Below the pieces are notes generated by a model. That model ran no database searches. It worked only from the letters and a program-made list of their open reading frames with translations, and had not been told where the DNA came from. Of a stretch of 64,000 nt of DNA, positions 55,001-64,000 are shown piece after piece. Position 1 is the stretch's first letter. Each line of letters begins with the position of its first letter. A program made the position numbers and the translations under genes. Source of the DNA: Chloroflexota bacterium (lineage in GTDB: Bacteria; Chloroflexota; Anaerolineae; J102); contig JAKOVD010000035.1 in assembly GCA_029782215.1 (NCBI GenBank), positions 35,187 through 99,186 on the forward strand, in the 5' to 3' direction.

Positions 55001-56135
55001 GGCGTTCACCAGCCGAGGGGCCAACTACATCGGCAACACCGGCTACGGCTGGGGGATGCGCAATGCCATCGGCTTGAGTGAGAAGGTCATTCGCCTCTTC
55101 ACGCGGGCGCTGCTTAAGGGGACGGAAGCGAGCATGGGCAAGGCGCTGGTGACGGCCAAGACGCTCTATCACCAGCAGGACACCGACTTTTCCGCTTACG
55201 ACAAGAAGGTGATGCAGCAGCTCGTCTTCTATGGGCTGCCCATGTACGAGTTGGAGAGCGGCGCGTCCCTGGGGGAGGAGGATCCGTTCCCCGGCGTTCC
55301 CTTCTCACCGGCCCTGCCCAACGGTTCGCTGGGAGGGGACGACGTGGTGACGGGCACCGTCAAAGTGGACTTCACCCAGGCGGACAACTTGGCGCTCTCG
55401 GAAACGGACAGCGGCGATTACTATGCCCTCAACGGTTCCACGCACATGGTGCCGGGACAGCCGGTGCAGCCCCTGCACTACGGCGACGTGACCGCAGCCA
55501 ACCTGCCTGCCAAGGGGGCGCTGCTGTTGGGGGCGACCTTCGGAGCGGCCACGACCTTTGACCCGGTCGTGGCCGTACCCTACAACGAGTACGAAACGGC
55601 CAATCTCGAACCCGATCTCCAGAACCCGCTCGCCCTGTATCCACCGGTGCCGGTCTCGATCGAGGAACAGAACGGGAAGTCGACCCTGGTCACCCAGCTC
55701 GGACAGTATGATGCCTCGACCGGAAAACAACGCTTGCTCGAAAACCTCAATACCGAGGTATACTATAGTACGAGCACCGACGAGATCCCACCCGAGGCGA
55801 CAGTCATTGATGGTATTGCACGGTCGGGAAGTGGCAAAGTTGAGCTGAAGGTGGGCGCCACCGACGCGTCGGGAATCGACCGAGTCGTCGTGTCCTACAT
55901 TCAGGACATCAATCAGAGCGCCAATCAACTGAAGTCCGCCGATCTGCGCTACGACAGCGTGGCGCAGAAGTGGATTGGCTCCTTCCCAGGCGACCTCAAC
56001 TCACGCTTCCTGGTGCAGATTGTCGACAAGGCAGGCAACATCACCACAGCCACCAACAAGGGACAGTACTACAAGCCCGGTCAGGCGCAGGCCGCGGCTG
56101 CTGCGCAGACGTTCCTCCCCGTCGTCGTGCGCTAG
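52056..56135 (+). CDS. giant secreted C25 (gingipain-like) peptidase, paralogue B
   Basis: A 1359-residue exported protein with the same order as the one at 44176: signal (about 18-46), CARDB (about 55-155), four PPC domains (about 165-650), Thr/Pro linker (about 651-675), C25-like domain and a beta C terminus. The dyad is H927 (ISGHAAHY) and C963 (TPGCHAG). It ends [16 protein letters not shown] at 52041-52047 fixes the ATG at 52056. The upstream in-frame region from 51993 lacks a signal-like start. The two paralogues have diverged clearly, so the duplication is old. Confidence 0.88.
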   Translation: MSGNPSCDLRRTSVWSAHRRLALWSLTLAALALVALATGIRPTLADPSGPAAGDAAADLVITGVTVDPANPGAGGTADIVVVVKNQGDGPATGGFNVYVYAEPTDDPPKQTTPYATVCGYFLTLPAGGTMKCTATGQVFQNTPPKVAAWVDPPWENRVAESDETNNLYPKPVSGDAFENDDTCANAKEATPDGAVQDRNFAHSGGPDVDWIKFTGASGVTYQIVGTPVGADAGLSLELRDTCQTPGSFGGGAKIEFTAPTSGTFYVKVTPNKTDYGPDNAYQFKITSDNQCSNVLEANDTCALSSDLPLAVAQTQNFCKAGDKDWMRFPVTAGAQYKVVATNVGAKANTKVSLYMTCSDATDTATGQTMEFTAPEGGYLYLKAEPATTAAVGAGTDYTVKVERQGADGCTEDSFEQDDNAADAKTLGVDGVVQTHNTCPAGDTDWAKFSATAGVTYNIETLNLAASADTVLCLHASNGDKILCDDDGGAGKGSRLVWTPTVSGSYLINVKDNSTTVAGDATKYDLRITQGQCQADTQEDDNALNKAKALVPNGAGTTHNFCPGADLDWTSFNATLGTPYIVETLNPGANADTVIELYDANGVLLAQNDDHSAGTSSQVLFTPSKTGTYYAKVRQYNTNYFGTGTEYDVRVRTGTPTTTPTSTPTPTPTPTPTPNPSDVRTLILVNRTRLAQLYSENEAAQVMDKLGALAQSDKVRGEIIRLDNNAEVSSAYAAWVADQISVEKANQVTTAIRNVVATYLAQRSGVEYLVLVGDDRALPMRRVPDETPSTSESAYKYVSPLSPTGAALKANYFLTDDYIADREPTIQDGGELYIPDLAIGRLIESPGEIIAQIDAFLANPVTTVNNVLATGYDFVQDVATEDCKDWQTDFSTQKVDCSLIGDNWTGTAFHSLQLRTNNVFNIQSISGHAAHYVEGAPEGNGIQALEVYSSTLDLRGGLLYTPGCHAGLNVPPDNPTSPVDLAQAFTSRGANYIGNTGYGWGMRNAIGLSEKVIRLFTRALLKGTEASMGKALVTAKTLYHQQDTDFSAYDKKVMQQLVFYGLPMYELESGASLGEEDPFPGVPFSPALPNGSLGGDDVVTGTVKVDFTQADNLALSETDSGDYYALNGSTHMVPGQPVQPLHYGDVTAANLPAKGALLLGATFGAATTFDPVVAVPYNEYETANLEPDLQNPLALYPPVPVSIEEQNGKSTLVTQLGQYDASTGKQRLLENLNTEVYYSTSTDEIPPEATVIDGIARSGSGKVELKVGATDASGIDRVVVSYIQDINQSANQLKSADLRYDSVAQKWIGSFPGDLNSRFLVQIVDKAGNITTATNKGQYYKPGQAQAAAAAQTFLPVVVR

Positions 56136-56191
56136 ACAGTCGCGTGCATGCAGTGGCTGCGCAGCGGAAGTCGCAACCACTGGAGGTCGCA

Positions 56192-59100
56192 ATGGATAGA
56201 CTGACACGAGTCTGGGCAGGTTCCAGCCCAACGTCAGGAGGGAGGCGTTGGGCTTTGGTCGTATTGACCTTGTTCCTGATGCTGGTGCCTGTCGCCGCCA
56301 GCCAGGCCGCGCGGCCCACCGGCGGGCTGCGCGAGGTGGCCGCGGCGCCCAAGGCGCAAGGGGTTGAGCCAGCCGGGAGCGGGACCATCGTTCTCAGGCA
56401 AGGGGTCAACGGCTACACCGGCGCCACTGACACCTGGATCGATTCATTCCATCCCGATACCAACTACGTGGGCGCCACCCGGCTGCAACTGCGGGGGGAC
56501 CAACAGGCCAGCACCCTCCTGCGTTTCGACCTCGCGCCCGTTCCGCCCGGCGCCAACATCCTGAAGGCTACACTGGAGCTCAACGTAGACTACCAGGGCA
56601 GCACGGCCTGGGAGGACGTGGGCGCCTTTGGCCTGCAGCGTCCCTGGCTGCCTGAGGCTGCGACGTGGAATCAGGCAGCCACGGGCAGCCCCTGGGGGCT
56701 GCCCGGCGGCTCCCTTGCCAACGTCGATCGCGATCCGGATCCCACCGCCGTCACCACGCTTAATCAAGTCCCCCAGCAGGCGTTTTGGGACATCACCCCC
56801 CTGGTCCGGCGGTGGTATGCGAATCCCGACGGCAACTTCGGCGTGCTCTTAACGGGCATTAGCAGCACAAGAGTCGTCTACAACGTCCATTCGTCGAAGT
56901 CAGGCACCGTGGCCAAGCGTCCTGGCCTCACCATCGAGTGGACGACCGACCCGCTTGTCACGCCCTCGGCGACGCCCACCCACACGCCCACGGCCACACC
57001 GACGGCGACGCCCACGCCCACGCCCACACCTATTCCCACACAGGTCCTGGTCCTGAGCCAGGGCTTCGACGGCTATCTGGGCAACGCCGATACGTGGATC
57101 GATTCCTTTCATCCCACGACCAACTACAACACGAGCGCCACCTTCCAGGTGCGTTCGAACTGGGACGCCGCCAGCCTGCTCAGCTTCGACATGGCGCCGG
57201 TGCCGCCGAACATCACCATCGTGCATGCTTTCCTGGAGCTCACCACCATTAGTCGGAGCAACACTTCTGGTGAGCTTGTGTCGGTCTATGACATGCGGCG
57301 GCCCTGGGATGTCAATACGGCCACGTGGATGCAGGCGGCGGACGGCAATCCCTGGGCCGTTCCGGGCGCCAAGGACCCGAACTTCGACCACTTTCCCTTG
57401 CCGGTGGCCAGCGTCCTGGTGGACACCCTGAACCGCCAGTACGACTGGGACATCACCGGTGTGGTGCAGAAGTGGTATGTCATGCCTGAAGCCAATTTCG
57501 GCGTCGTGCTGGCAGGCGAGTCCGGTTCCAGTGTCGCCTGGGACATGTATGGCACCCAGGCGAGCACACCCAGCAACCGCCCCAGGCTGCGTATCCAGTA
57601 CTACGTCAACCAGGGGCCGACGGCGACGCCCACGCCGACGCCCACCGTGACCCCGACCCCATCCCGGACGCCGACGCCAACCCAGACACCGACGGCGACG
57701 CCTTCACGAACGCCGACGGCGACACCCAGCCCCACGCCGACGCCCACCGTGACACCCTCGGCGACGCCCTCCCGGACGCCAACAGCGACGCTGACGCCAA
57801 CAGCGACGCTCACGCCGACGGTAACGCCCACGACCACGGGCACGCCGGGCCCCACGGCTACACCGACCGACACACCGACGACCACCCCCACGGCGACGGC
57901 GACGCCCACTGTGGGTCCCACGGCGACGGCGACGGCGACTTCGGCGCCTGGCGATGCCTACGAGATCGATGATGCCTGCACCCAGGCCAGGGTCATCGCC
58001 ACGGACGGCTCAACGCAAACCCACAACTTCAACAAGCCGGGAGACCAGGATTGGGTCAAGTTCACGGCCGTGGCCGGTAAGACCTATATCATCCAGACGA
58101 GCAATCCCGGCGTCCTCACCGATCCCGTGTTGTCCCTGTACGACACCTGCGTCAGTCCTCCCCTGGGCACGGATGACAACGCCTTCGGGCAGACGGTGAA
58201 GCTGGAGTGGGATGCCACGACGTCGGGAACGTACTATTTGAAGCTTCAGCAGCACGACCCCAGCGTCTACGGCAGCCAGACCTCCTACGACCTGGCGGTG
58301 ACGATCGATACGACGCCGCCGGCAGCGCCCAAGAACGTGCGCTGCGCTTCGCGCAATGAGACGACCATCGGCGTGCAGTGGCAGCAAAGTCCTGAGCGGG
58401 ACGTCAGCCGCTACCAACTGAGCTTTCACGACGCCGACTACCATGACGGCGGCGTCAAGGACATCGATGGCGGGGAGACAACCTTCACGGAGCTGAGCGG
58501 TCTGACCCAGACGGGCAAGGTCTACTATGTCAAGGTCAAGGCGATCGACTTTAGCGGCAACGAAAGCAACTTCTCGGGTGAGGCCTTCTGTAAGGCGGAC
58601 AAGCCGACTGACACCACGACGCCCACGCCGGTGGTGACCCAGCCCACCACGTCCGGCGCCTACTCCACGACGCTCAGCGCTCTGTCGGTGAGCGGAACGG
58701 TGACGGACCAGGGGGGCAATCTGAGCCGGGTGCAGGTGCGCAACGTCACCAACGGCGCCGAGCGCTGGGACTACAGCCTGTCGGGAAGCAGCGCCTCATT
58801 CCACGTCGAGAGCCTCAGCCTGGCGATTGGGGCCAACACCCTGCAGATTACGGCCTACGACGATGCCGGCAACAGCGGCACGGCGGCGCTGACGGTGACG
58901 CGGCTGGGGCAGAGCCTGGGGGCGGTGATCATCGTGAACGGGCACAACGACACCAACGGTCTGCAGAGCAACATCGACAACGTCACCAATCGCGCCTACC
59001 AGGTGTTCCGGGCGGCGGGCTACGACGACGATCATATCCAGTACCTGGCTGCCTCGGCGCAGGACCCGAACGGGGACGGGGTGAGCGAGGTGGACGGGGC

Positions 59101-59992
59101 GGCGACGCCGGCCAACCTGCAGCAGGCGGTGCGGACGTGGGCGGCGAGCCGGGTGGGGCCGGACAAGCCGTTGTACCTGTACATGATGGACCACGGGCTG
59201 GCGGAGGCCTTCTGCGTCGATGGCTGTGGGGGGAGCGGGCAGGTCACGCCGCAGGCGCTGAGCAGTTGGCTGAGCGACCTGGAGAGCAGTAGCGGGGTGA
59301 CGGGGGTGAACATCATCATCGAGGCGTGCCATTCCGGGAGCTTCATCGACCGGCTGAACGTGACGGACAGCCTGGCCAAGGCGGGGCGGGTGGTGATCAG
59401 CTCGACGAACCGGGTGAACAACGCCTATGCGTCGGCGCAGGGGGCGTACTTCTCGGATGCGTTTCTGTCCTGTCTGGCGGCGAGCAACAACCTGAAGACG
59501 TGCTTTGAGCAGGCCAAATCGGCGGTGAGTGCGGCCAGCGCCAACCAGGCGCCGTGGATGGACGACAACGGGGATGGGACGTCGTCAACGAGCGACGGGA
59601 CGGTGGCGCAGACGCGGTACGTGGCGGGGTTCCTGGGAGCGGAGCCGCCGCGGATTGTGAGTGCGAACGTGTCGCTGGCGGGGAGCAGCGGGGTGCTGAG
59701 CGTGAACGTGACGGAGGGGGGGGATGAGGTGACGCTTGTGTGGGCGGCGGTGTATGCGCCGTCGTTTGAGGAGCCCACGGACACGACGCTGAACCTGGGG
59801 GTGCCAACGCTGAAGCTGGAGGCGGTGGCGGGGAAGACGGGCGTGTTCAGGGCGAGCTATCCGAACGGGTTTGACGAGTCGGGCGTCTACCGGGTGGTGT
59901 TCTATGCGCAGGACCGGCAGGGCTTGCAGGCGCAGCCGGTGGTGGTCATTCTCAGGGGCAGCCAGGTGTTTCTACCCTTCATCACCCGCTGA
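56192..59992 (+). CDS. giant secreted caspase/legumain-like (C13/C14-type) protein
   Basis: A 1266-residue exported protein. The signal (about 20-40) is followed by two DNRLRE-type beta domains (about 65-250 and 285-470), each with a [15 protein letters not shown] motif. Thr/Pro linkers are at about 254-283 and 474-585. PPC (about 586-705), FnIII-like and Ig-like domains precede a caspase-like domain (about 908-1170) with H1001 (MMDHG) and C1046 (EACHSG). It ends [17 protein letters not shown] at 56182-56186 supports the ATG. The caspase-like segment uses far more G-ending codons than the rest of the gene. Confidence 0.87.
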   Translation: MDRLTRVWAGSSPTSGGRRWALVVLTLFLMLVPVAASQAARPTGGLREVAAAPKAQGVEPAGSGTIVLRQGVNGYTGATDTWIDSFHPDTNYVGATRLQLRGDQQASTLLRFDLAPVPPGANILKATLELNVDYQGSTAWEDVGAFGLQRPWLPEAATWNQAATGSPWGLPGGSLANVDRDPDPTAVTTLNQVPQQAFWDITPLVRRWYANPDGNFGVLLTGISSTRVVYNVHSSKSGTVAKRPGLTIEWTTDPLVTPSATPTHTPTATPTATPTPTPTPIPTQVLVLSQGFDGYLGNADTWIDSFHPTTNYNTSATFQVRSNWDAASLLSFDMAPVPPNITIVHAFLELTTISRSNTSGELVSVYDMRRPWDVNTATWMQAADGNPWAVPGAKDPNFDHFPLPVASVLVDTLNRQYDWDITGVVQKWYVMPEANFGVVLAGESGSSVAWDMYGTQASTPSNRPRLRIQYYVNQGPTATPTPTPTVTPTPSRTPTPTQTPTATPSRTPTATPSPTPTPTVTPSATPSRTPTATLTPTATLTPTVTPTTTGTPGPTATPTDTPTTTPTATATPTVGPTATATATSAPGDAYEIDDACTQARVIATDGSTQTHNFNKPGDQDWVKFTAVAGKTYIIQTSNPGVLTDPVLSLYDTCVSPPLGTDDNAFGQTVKLEWDATTSGTYYLKLQQHDPSVYGSQTSYDLAVTIDTTPPAAPKNVRCASRNETTIGVQWQQSPERDVSRYQLSFHDADYHDGGVKDIDGGETTFTELSGLTQTGKVYYVKVKAIDFSGNESNFSGEAFCKADKPTDTTTPTPVVTQPTTSGAYSTTLSALSVSGTVTDQGGNLSRVQVRNVTNGAERWDYSLSGSSASFHVESLSLAIGANTLQITAYDDAGNSGTAALTVTRLGQSLGAVIIVNGHNDTNGLQSNIDNVTNRAYQVFRAAGYDDDHIQYLAASAQDPNGDGVSEVDGAATPANLQQAVRTWAASRVGPDKPLYLYMMDHGLAEAFCVDGCGGSGQVTPQALSSWLSDLESSSGVTGVNIIIEACHSGSFIDRLNVTDSLAKAGRVVISSTNRVNNAYASAQGAYFSDAFLSCLAASNNLKTCFEQAKSAVSAASANQAPWMDDNGDGTSSTSDGTVAQTRYVAGFLGAEPPRIVSANVSLAGSSGVLSVNVTEGGDEVTLVWAAVYAPSFEEPTDTTLNLGVPTLKLEAVAGKTGVFRASYPNGFDESGVYRVVFYAQDRQGLQAQPVVVILRGSQVFLPFITR
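57613..57945 (+). repeat. low-complexity Thr/Pro linker coding repeat
   Basis: Repeated ACGCC/GACGCC-type words encode about 110 residues dominated by T-P-T-P. Shorter tracts occur at 44689-44757, 46225-46290, 54010-54080 and 56955-57040. The repetition could let linker length vary. Confidence 0.8.
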
Positions 59993-60207
59993 CGCTGTTC
60001 CCAATTTGCTGACTGCATCCCGACAGCCTGTTAACAAGGGTTGGTTGACTGCGCGCGGCTGTGGGGAAGGACCGGGATACCGCACAAATGACGCTCAAAT
60101 TGGTTAGCAAGTGCGTGCATTGGCTTGCTAGCTCACAGATAGTTTGATGATCTAAAAGTATTATGGGCCCATCCACCGTCCTGGGCGTCAAAAAGGGTAG
60201 GCCCGCA
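59993..60207 (+). promoter_or_regulatory. gap before the SnoaL-like gene
   Basis: About 215 bp without a supported gene. It is more AT-rich than its surroundings near 60100-60165 and holds a -10-like TATTAT (60159-60164), but no good -35. It probably holds the promoter for the next two genes. Confidence 0.4.
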
Positions 60208-60621
60208 ATGTCCGTAGAACAACACAAGGCGGCTGTCCGCTATTGGTACCTCGTCGCCGGCGCCTGCAGCGTCGAGCGCAATGCCTATCTCCACGTCGAT
60301 CGCCAGGCGCTGGGACCTGCCTCTTTGATCGCGGTCGTAACTTCATTGCGCCAGGCCTTCCCCGACATCCACTTCGCCATCGCCGAGCAGACGGTCGATG
60401 GCGAGAACATCATCACCCACTGGACGGCCTGTGCGACGCGGTCGAGCGCCCTGCTGGCAGCCCCTGTGTGCACCCCGTTTCACACCTCGGGCCGGAGCGT
60501 TGAACGCTTCGCAGCTGGCCGGCTCGTCTGCTCTCAGGTGACTCTCGACCTGCCCGACCTCATGCAGCACAGGGATGGTGAGGAAGAGCAACTCGTACAC
60601 TCTGGAGGAAGCCATTCATGA
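60208..60621 (+). CDS. SnoaL-like (NTF2-fold) ester-cyclase-type protein
   Basis: A 137-residue NTF2-like protein. HKAAVRYWYLV at the start, then AFPDIHFAIAEQTVDGENIITHWTA, is the typical SnoaL-like pattern. Such proteins are small cyclases, isomerases or hydrolases; the substrate is unknown. The start at 60208 matches the family beginning better than the upstream codon at 60163. Its stop overlaps the cytochrome start by ATGA, so the two are coupled. Confidence 0.75.
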   Translation: MSVEQHKAAVRYWYLVAGACSVERNAYLHVDRQALGPASLIAVVTSLRQAFPDIHFAIAEQTVDGENIITHWTACATRSSALLAAPVCTPFHTSGRSVERFAAGRLVCSQVTLDLPDLMQHRDGEEEQLVHSGGSHS

Positions 60622-61589
60622 TCGATTACGTTGGACTGCTCATCCTGCTGGCCCTGGTTGTGCTCTTCGGCTGGCTGGTCACGCGCGCCTGGCGGGCGCG
60701 CAACGGATTCGTCAAGTGGGCCGGGGTCATCGTCTCCGGCTTGCTGACCATCCTTTTTGCCCTGGTGCTAGTGGCGGCGTTGAAGGGCACCGCCATGCTC
60801 AGCGCCAAACACAACAATCCTGTCAGCGACGTCAAGGTCGCCATGACCCCGGAGCAAATCGCCCGCGGCGAGCGCTTTGCCGTGCTCTGCGCTGACTGCC
60901 ACGCTGCCGACCACCAGCTTCCCATGGAGGGCTCGAACTTCGGCGCGAACCTGCCCATGCCCATCGGAACGCTCTACGCGCCCAATCTGACGCCTGCGGG
61001 AGAGCTCAAGGACTGGACGGACGGAGAGATCATTCGCGCCATTCGCGAAGGCGTGCACAAGAACGGCCGCTCGCTCATCATCATGCCGTCAGACATCATG
61101 CACAATCTCAGCGATGACGATGTGCAAGCGCTTGTGGCTTATCTGCGCTCGCAGCCGCCGGTGGAGCCGGCGACGCCCACCAACAAGCTCAACGTGATCG
61201 GCGCTCTCTTCATGAACATGGCGCCTCTGCTCACGGCGCAGCCCCCCATCACCGGCCCGGTGACCGCGCCGCCCGAAGGTCCCACCGCCGCCTACGGTGA
61301 GTACATGGTGAACGTTGGCGGCTGCCGAGCCTGCCACGGCACCCAGCTTGCCGGCGGCACACCGCCGGAGGGTGGGGCGCCCGCGCCGAACCTGACCAAG
61401 ATCATCCCCACCTGGACCGAGGCGCAGTTCATCACCTTCTTCCGCACGGGCCAGACGCCCAGCGGTGAGACGGTGAGCGACAACATGCCCTGGAAGTCGT
61501 ACAACCAGGCGCTCTCGGACGACAACCTCAAGGCAGCCTACGCCTACCTGAGCAAGCTGACGCCAATGGAATCGTCCGCGGCCCAGTAG
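60618..61589 (+). CDS. membrane-anchored di-heme c-type cytochrome
   Basis: A 323-residue protein with two N-terminal membrane segments (about 4-22 and 34-57), then two cytochrome c domains. The heme motifs are C91-A-D-C-H95 and C236-R-A-C-H240, with Met axial candidates in the MPIGT/MPSD and NMPWKS stretches. It should carry electrons outside the membrane. GGAGGA at 60604-60609 precedes the start. The di-heme layout resembles the cytochrome subunits of dehydrogenases, but no dehydrogenase gene is seen here. Confidence 0.9.
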   Translation: MIDYVGLLILLALVVLFGWLVTRAWRARNGFVKWAGVIVSGLLTILFALVLVAALKGTAMLSAKHNNPVSDVKVAMTPEQIARGERFAVLCADCHAADHQLPMEGSNFGANLPMPIGTLYAPNLTPAGELKDWTDGEIIRAIREGVHKNGRSLIIMPSDIMHNLSDDDVQALVAYLRSQPPVEPATPTNKLNVIGALFMNMAPLLTAQPPITGPVTAPPEGPTAAYGEYMVNVGGCRACHGTQLAGGTPPEGGAPAPNLTKIIPTWTEAQFITFFRTGQTPSGETVSDNMPWKSYNQALSDDNLKAAYAYLSKLTPMESSAAQ

Positions 61590-61610
61590 CTTCGGCGCCC
61601 ATCACAGACA

Positions 61611-61647
61611 CGAAGTCCGGCTTCTCCCAGAAGCCGGACTTCTTTCG
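61611..61647. repeat. perfect copy of the dispersed palindrome
   Basis: AAGTCCGGCTTCT (61613-61625), loop CCC, AGAAGCCGGACTT (61629-61641): a perfect 13-bp stem, then CTTTCG. It sits between the cytochrome and the serine hydrolase and may also terminate transcription. Confidence 0.85.
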
Positions 61648-61665
61648 TCATCCAGGCAGGCACCC

Positions 61666-63582
61666 ATGTCGAGACGAATCTCCATCCTTCGCCTGGTCAT
61701 CGTTCTGTTACTCACCGTGTGGGCCACCGTGGCCGGTCACAGCGTCCCTGTCATTGCAGCGCCTGCCATGGATGGGCCGGTAGACGCCGCCGAGTTGGCC
61801 TCTTGGGTCGATCCTCTCATCGAGCAGCAGATGGCGGAGGCGCAGATTCCGGGCGCCGTGCTGGTCGTGGTGAAGGACGGCAAGGTGCTCTACACCAGGG
61901 GCTACGGTCAGGCCGACGTCGTCGCCAACCGGCCCGTCGATGCCGAAAACAGCGTCTGGCGCCTGATGTCCGTTTCCAAGGTGGTGACGGCGCTGGCCGT
62001 GCTGCAGTTGGCCGAACAGGGCAAGATCGACCTGAACACCGATGTGAACCAGTACCTCAAACGGTTCCGGTTGCCGGCGACGTTTCCGCAGCCGGTGACG
62101 GCCGACCGCTTGCTCACCCATACGGCGGGACTGGACTGGGATGTGGACAACGTGGGCACGGCGGTGACAACCTCCGACAAGCTGTTGGGGCTGTCGTCGT
62201 TCCTGGCGAAACAGCCGCCTGCCCGCATCTTCCCCCCAGGCCAGCGCTATCTCTACAGCAACGGCGCCTATGACCTCCTCGGCGCCCTTGTCGAAGACGT
62301 CTCTGGTCTGCCGTTCGCCGGCTACGTTCAACAGCAAGTGTTTGGACCGTTGGGCATGAAAGCAAGCAGCTTCGCTCAGCCTCCGGCCACAACGGACCTT
62401 GTGACGGGCTATGTGGTCGCTGGAATGGGTCCGCGGGCCGTGCCTCTGCCTCTGTGGCAAAACCCGCCTTCGCGGTCGCTGACGGCCAGCGCATCGGACA
62501 TGGGCCGGCTGCTTATCGCCCTGCTCGGTGACGGGCAGCCTGTGCTGAAGCCAGCGACGCTGGCGAACATGCTCACGTCCCACTTCGCCTACCAGAGCGA
62601 CAGGCATGGTTGGGCCTATGGCCTCGACAAGTTCAGTTGGGCGGGGACGGACTGGTTCTTCAAGGATGGCAGCGCCGATGGCGCCTTCAGTCGGATCGTT
62701 CTCGTGCCTGGACAGCGGATGGGCTTTTTCATTGCCTACAATGTCAACGATGGCTCTGCCCTGGCTGGCGCCATCATGCAGCAGTTCCTCAAACGCTACT
62801 ATCCCATCCAGAGCCAGACGCCCGCGGCTGCTGCAGGCGCCGGCGATCGCGGACGAGCACTCGAAGGCGTCTACCGGCCTTTCACGTATTCTCACCACAC
62901 CCTTGCCAAGCTGCTGCGCTTGAATTGGCCCGACTACCCGCGGGTGTCTGTCCGACCGGATGGCCACCTTGCCGTCGCCTTCGGCCCAGCGGCAGAGGCT
63001 GTCGCGGACCTGGTTGAGGTGGCGCCGCTGCACTACCGTAGCTCCGACGGTCAATTGGACTATGTCTTCATGCAGGATGGTGCCGGCAACGTAACTGGTT
63101 TCAACGTCGAGGATTTCGTGGAGGAGCGGGTGCCCTGGTATGACACCCAGCGCGCCCATAGGCTTGCGCTTGGCGGCTTCCTTCTCGTCTTCCTGGGCGG
63201 GGCGCTGGTGTGGCCGGCGGTGCTGGTGGCCAGGCGCCGGCAGGGCCGGCCTGTCACCGTTTCACGCCTGGCGCGGCGAGCAGCCTGGCTGCTAACGGTG
63301 ACGGCGGCCATGATCCTCCTGCTGATGGCCGCGCTGCTCATGCTGCTCAAGAGCGCCGGAGGCAGCTATGCCTTCGGCATGCCGCCGGTGACGGCGGCGG
63401 TGGTGGTGGGGCTGCAGGTGACCAGCCTGCTGACATTGGGGCTGGTGGCCGCCTTTCTCCTGCTCTGGCGTCGCAGGGCGCTGGCGGCCAGGGGACTGGT
63501 GCTTTACGGTCTCTTCACCCTGGTGGCGTTAGCGTTCATTCCGTGGCTGAACTACTGGAATCTGCTGGGCATTAAGTGGTGA
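61666..63582 (+). CDS. beta-lactamase-family serine hydrolase with membrane C terminus
   Basis: A 638-residue protein with a signal/anchor (about 7-32). The serine hydrolase domain (about 45-375) has S102-V-S-K105, the S-x-x-K motif, Y197-S-N199, and a late DGSADGAF loop in the place of the KTG-type motif. After a beta domain (about 385-490) there are three or four C-terminal membrane segments (about 503-525, 540-563, 572-597 and 610-635). Class C-like enzymes include esterases and D-aminopeptidases as well as true beta-lactamases, so resistance should not be assumed. Confidence 0.9.
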   Translation: MSRRISILRLVIVLLLTVWATVAGHSVPVIAAPAMDGPVDAAELASWVDPLIEQQMAEAQIPGAVLVVVKDGKVLYTRGYGQADVVANRPVDAENSVWRLMSVSKVVTALAVLQLAEQGKIDLNTDVNQYLKRFRLPATFPQPVTADRLLTHTAGLDWDVDNVGTAVTTSDKLLGLSSFLAKQPPARIFPPGQRYLYSNGAYDLLGALVEDVSGLPFAGYVQQQVFGPLGMKASSFAQPPATTDLVTGYVVAGMGPRAVPLPLWQNPPSRSLTASASDMGRLLIALLGDGQPVLKPATLANMLTSHFAYQSDRHGWAYGLDKFSWAGTDWFFKDGSADGAFSRIVLVPGQRMGFFIAYNVNDGSALAGAIMQQFLKRYYPIQSQTPAAAAGAGDRGRALEGVYRPFTYSHHTLAKLLRLNWPDYPRVSVRPDGHLAVAFGPAAEAVADLVEVAPLHYRSSDGQLDYVFMQDGAGNVTGFNVEDFVEERVPWYDTQRAHRLALGGFLLVFLGGALVWPAVLVARRRQGRPVTVSRLARRAAWLLTVTAAMILLLMAALLMLLKSAGGSYAFGMPPVTAAVVVGLQVTSLLTLGLVAAFLLLWRRRALAARGLVLYGLFTLVALAFIPWLNYWNLLGIKW

Positions 63583-63800
63583 TGGCCCCAGAAGTCCGGT
63601 TTCTCCCAGAAGCCGGACTTCTTCTCTGTGGTGATGGCCCCAGAAGTCCGGTTTCTCCCAGAAGCCGGACTTCTTCTCTGTGGTGATGGCCCCAGAAGTC
63701 CGATTTCTCCCAGAAGCCGGACTTCTTCTCTGTGGTGATGGCCCCAGAAGTCCGATTTCTCCCAGAAGCCGGACTTCTTCTCTGTGGTGATGGCCCCAGA
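63576..63800 (+). repeat. 52-bp tandem array with internal palindrome
   Basis: Four head-to-tail 52-bp units (63576-63627, 63628-63679, 63680-63731, 63732-63783) plus a 17-bp partial. Each starts GTGGTGATGGCCCCAGAAGT and holds the dispersed palindrome. Units 1-2 read GTCCGGTTTC and units 3-4 GTCCGATTTC, so the copies are recent and nearly identical. The first unit overlaps the last codons of the serine hydrolase. Confidence 0.95.
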
Positions 63801-64000
63801 CATGAGTCATCCCGGAGTTGATGCAGGGATGGCAGGCAAAGGCGGCGGATAGTACCGCCAGAGCTTTGAGAGAGCAGAACGGAGTCTGTAAAGCGGTGTC
63901 AGGGTATCCTGGCACCGCTTTCCTGTGCGATGGGCCCAGAAGCGGAGGAGCCAGGACTTGAAAGGAGCGAGGGGTGGGTCGAGGAGGGAGAGGAGAAAGG
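63801..64000 (+). other. right edge without a supported gene
   Basis: A stable hairpin, AAAGCGGTGTCAGG (63890-63903) with CCTGGCACCGCTTT (63908-63921), 14 bp with one G-U pair, is the only structure. The last 70 bases are purine-rich. I see no gene. Confidence 0.55.

Noticed and set aside
44176..56135. Porphyromonas-type gingipains exported by the type IX system
   Set aside because: The catalytic domain is C25-like, but there is no type IX C-terminal domain or por gene, and the organism does not look like a Bacteroidota.
61666..63582. Antibiotic-resistance beta-lactamase
   Set aside because: The S-x-x-K and Y-S-N motifs are shared by esterases and peptidases. The large membrane C terminus is not found in resistance enzymes, so only the family is named.
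63576..63800. CRISPR array
   Set aside because: The units are joined directly with no unique spacers, the palindrome is in every unit, and no cas gene is present.

Overview
The window is high-GC bacterial chromosome. It looks like a Chloroflexota (Anaerolineae-like) genome, judged from three things: very large secreted proteins with Thr/Pro linkers and PPC/CARDB modules, a short C-terminal hydrophobic-Pro-hydrophobic-Arg tail on those proteins, and the general gene style. This assignment is inference from protein style, not a database result. I see no rRNA, tRNA, CRISPR array, transposase or phage gene.

Left part (1-9.8 kb): the end of a probable phosphoesterase, a two-component system, then a sulfur-amino-acid island. 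A cystathionine gamma-synthase/lyase-type gene on the minus strand sits behind a clear SAM-I riboswitch with its own terminator. Divergent from it are an Rrf2-family regulator with a self-operator, a cysteine synthase, an O-acetylhomoserine sulfhydrylase, a DUF4395 membrane protein and a thioredoxin-like protein. An aldehyde:ferredoxin oxidoreductase-type tungsten enzyme faces them.

9.9-21.6 kb holds the most interesting locus: five tightly packed genes that read as a BREX/DISARM-like antiphage system. They encode an SNF2-type helicase ending in a DUF3883 domain, a DUF1156-type adenine methyltransferase with Zn ribbons, an AAA/ABC-like ATPase, a TOPRIM-like (DUF4276-type) protein, and a DUF499/PglY-BrxC-like giant ATPase. 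No PglZ, BrxL, DrmA or DrmB is present. The methyltransferase gene carries an 11-C homopolymer, a candidate phase-variation switch.

21.8-41.5 kb is mostly housekeeping: a ThiF/MoeB-type E1-like enzyme, a Nudix hydrolase and DnaE; then a minus-strand run of XerC/D recombinase, purine nucleoside phosphorylase, two membrane proteins, an Asp-box repeat protein, an HExxH secreted protease and a CPBP protease; then a DEAD-box-derived protein whose catalytic motifs are degraded, a small orphan gene and DNA polymerase I.

42-60 kb is an island of five very large secreted proteins. Four have His/Cys dyads of clan-CD (caspase/gingipain-like) type: a DUF6345-like protein, two C25-like paralogues and a C13/caspase-like protein. 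One is papain-like. Two of them sit behind strong sigma70-type promoters with leaders of about 400-450 nt. The right end holds a SnoaL-like protein, a di-heme cytochrome c, a beta-lactamase-family serine hydrolase, and a 52-bp tandem array built from a palindrome that also occurs elsewhere in the window.
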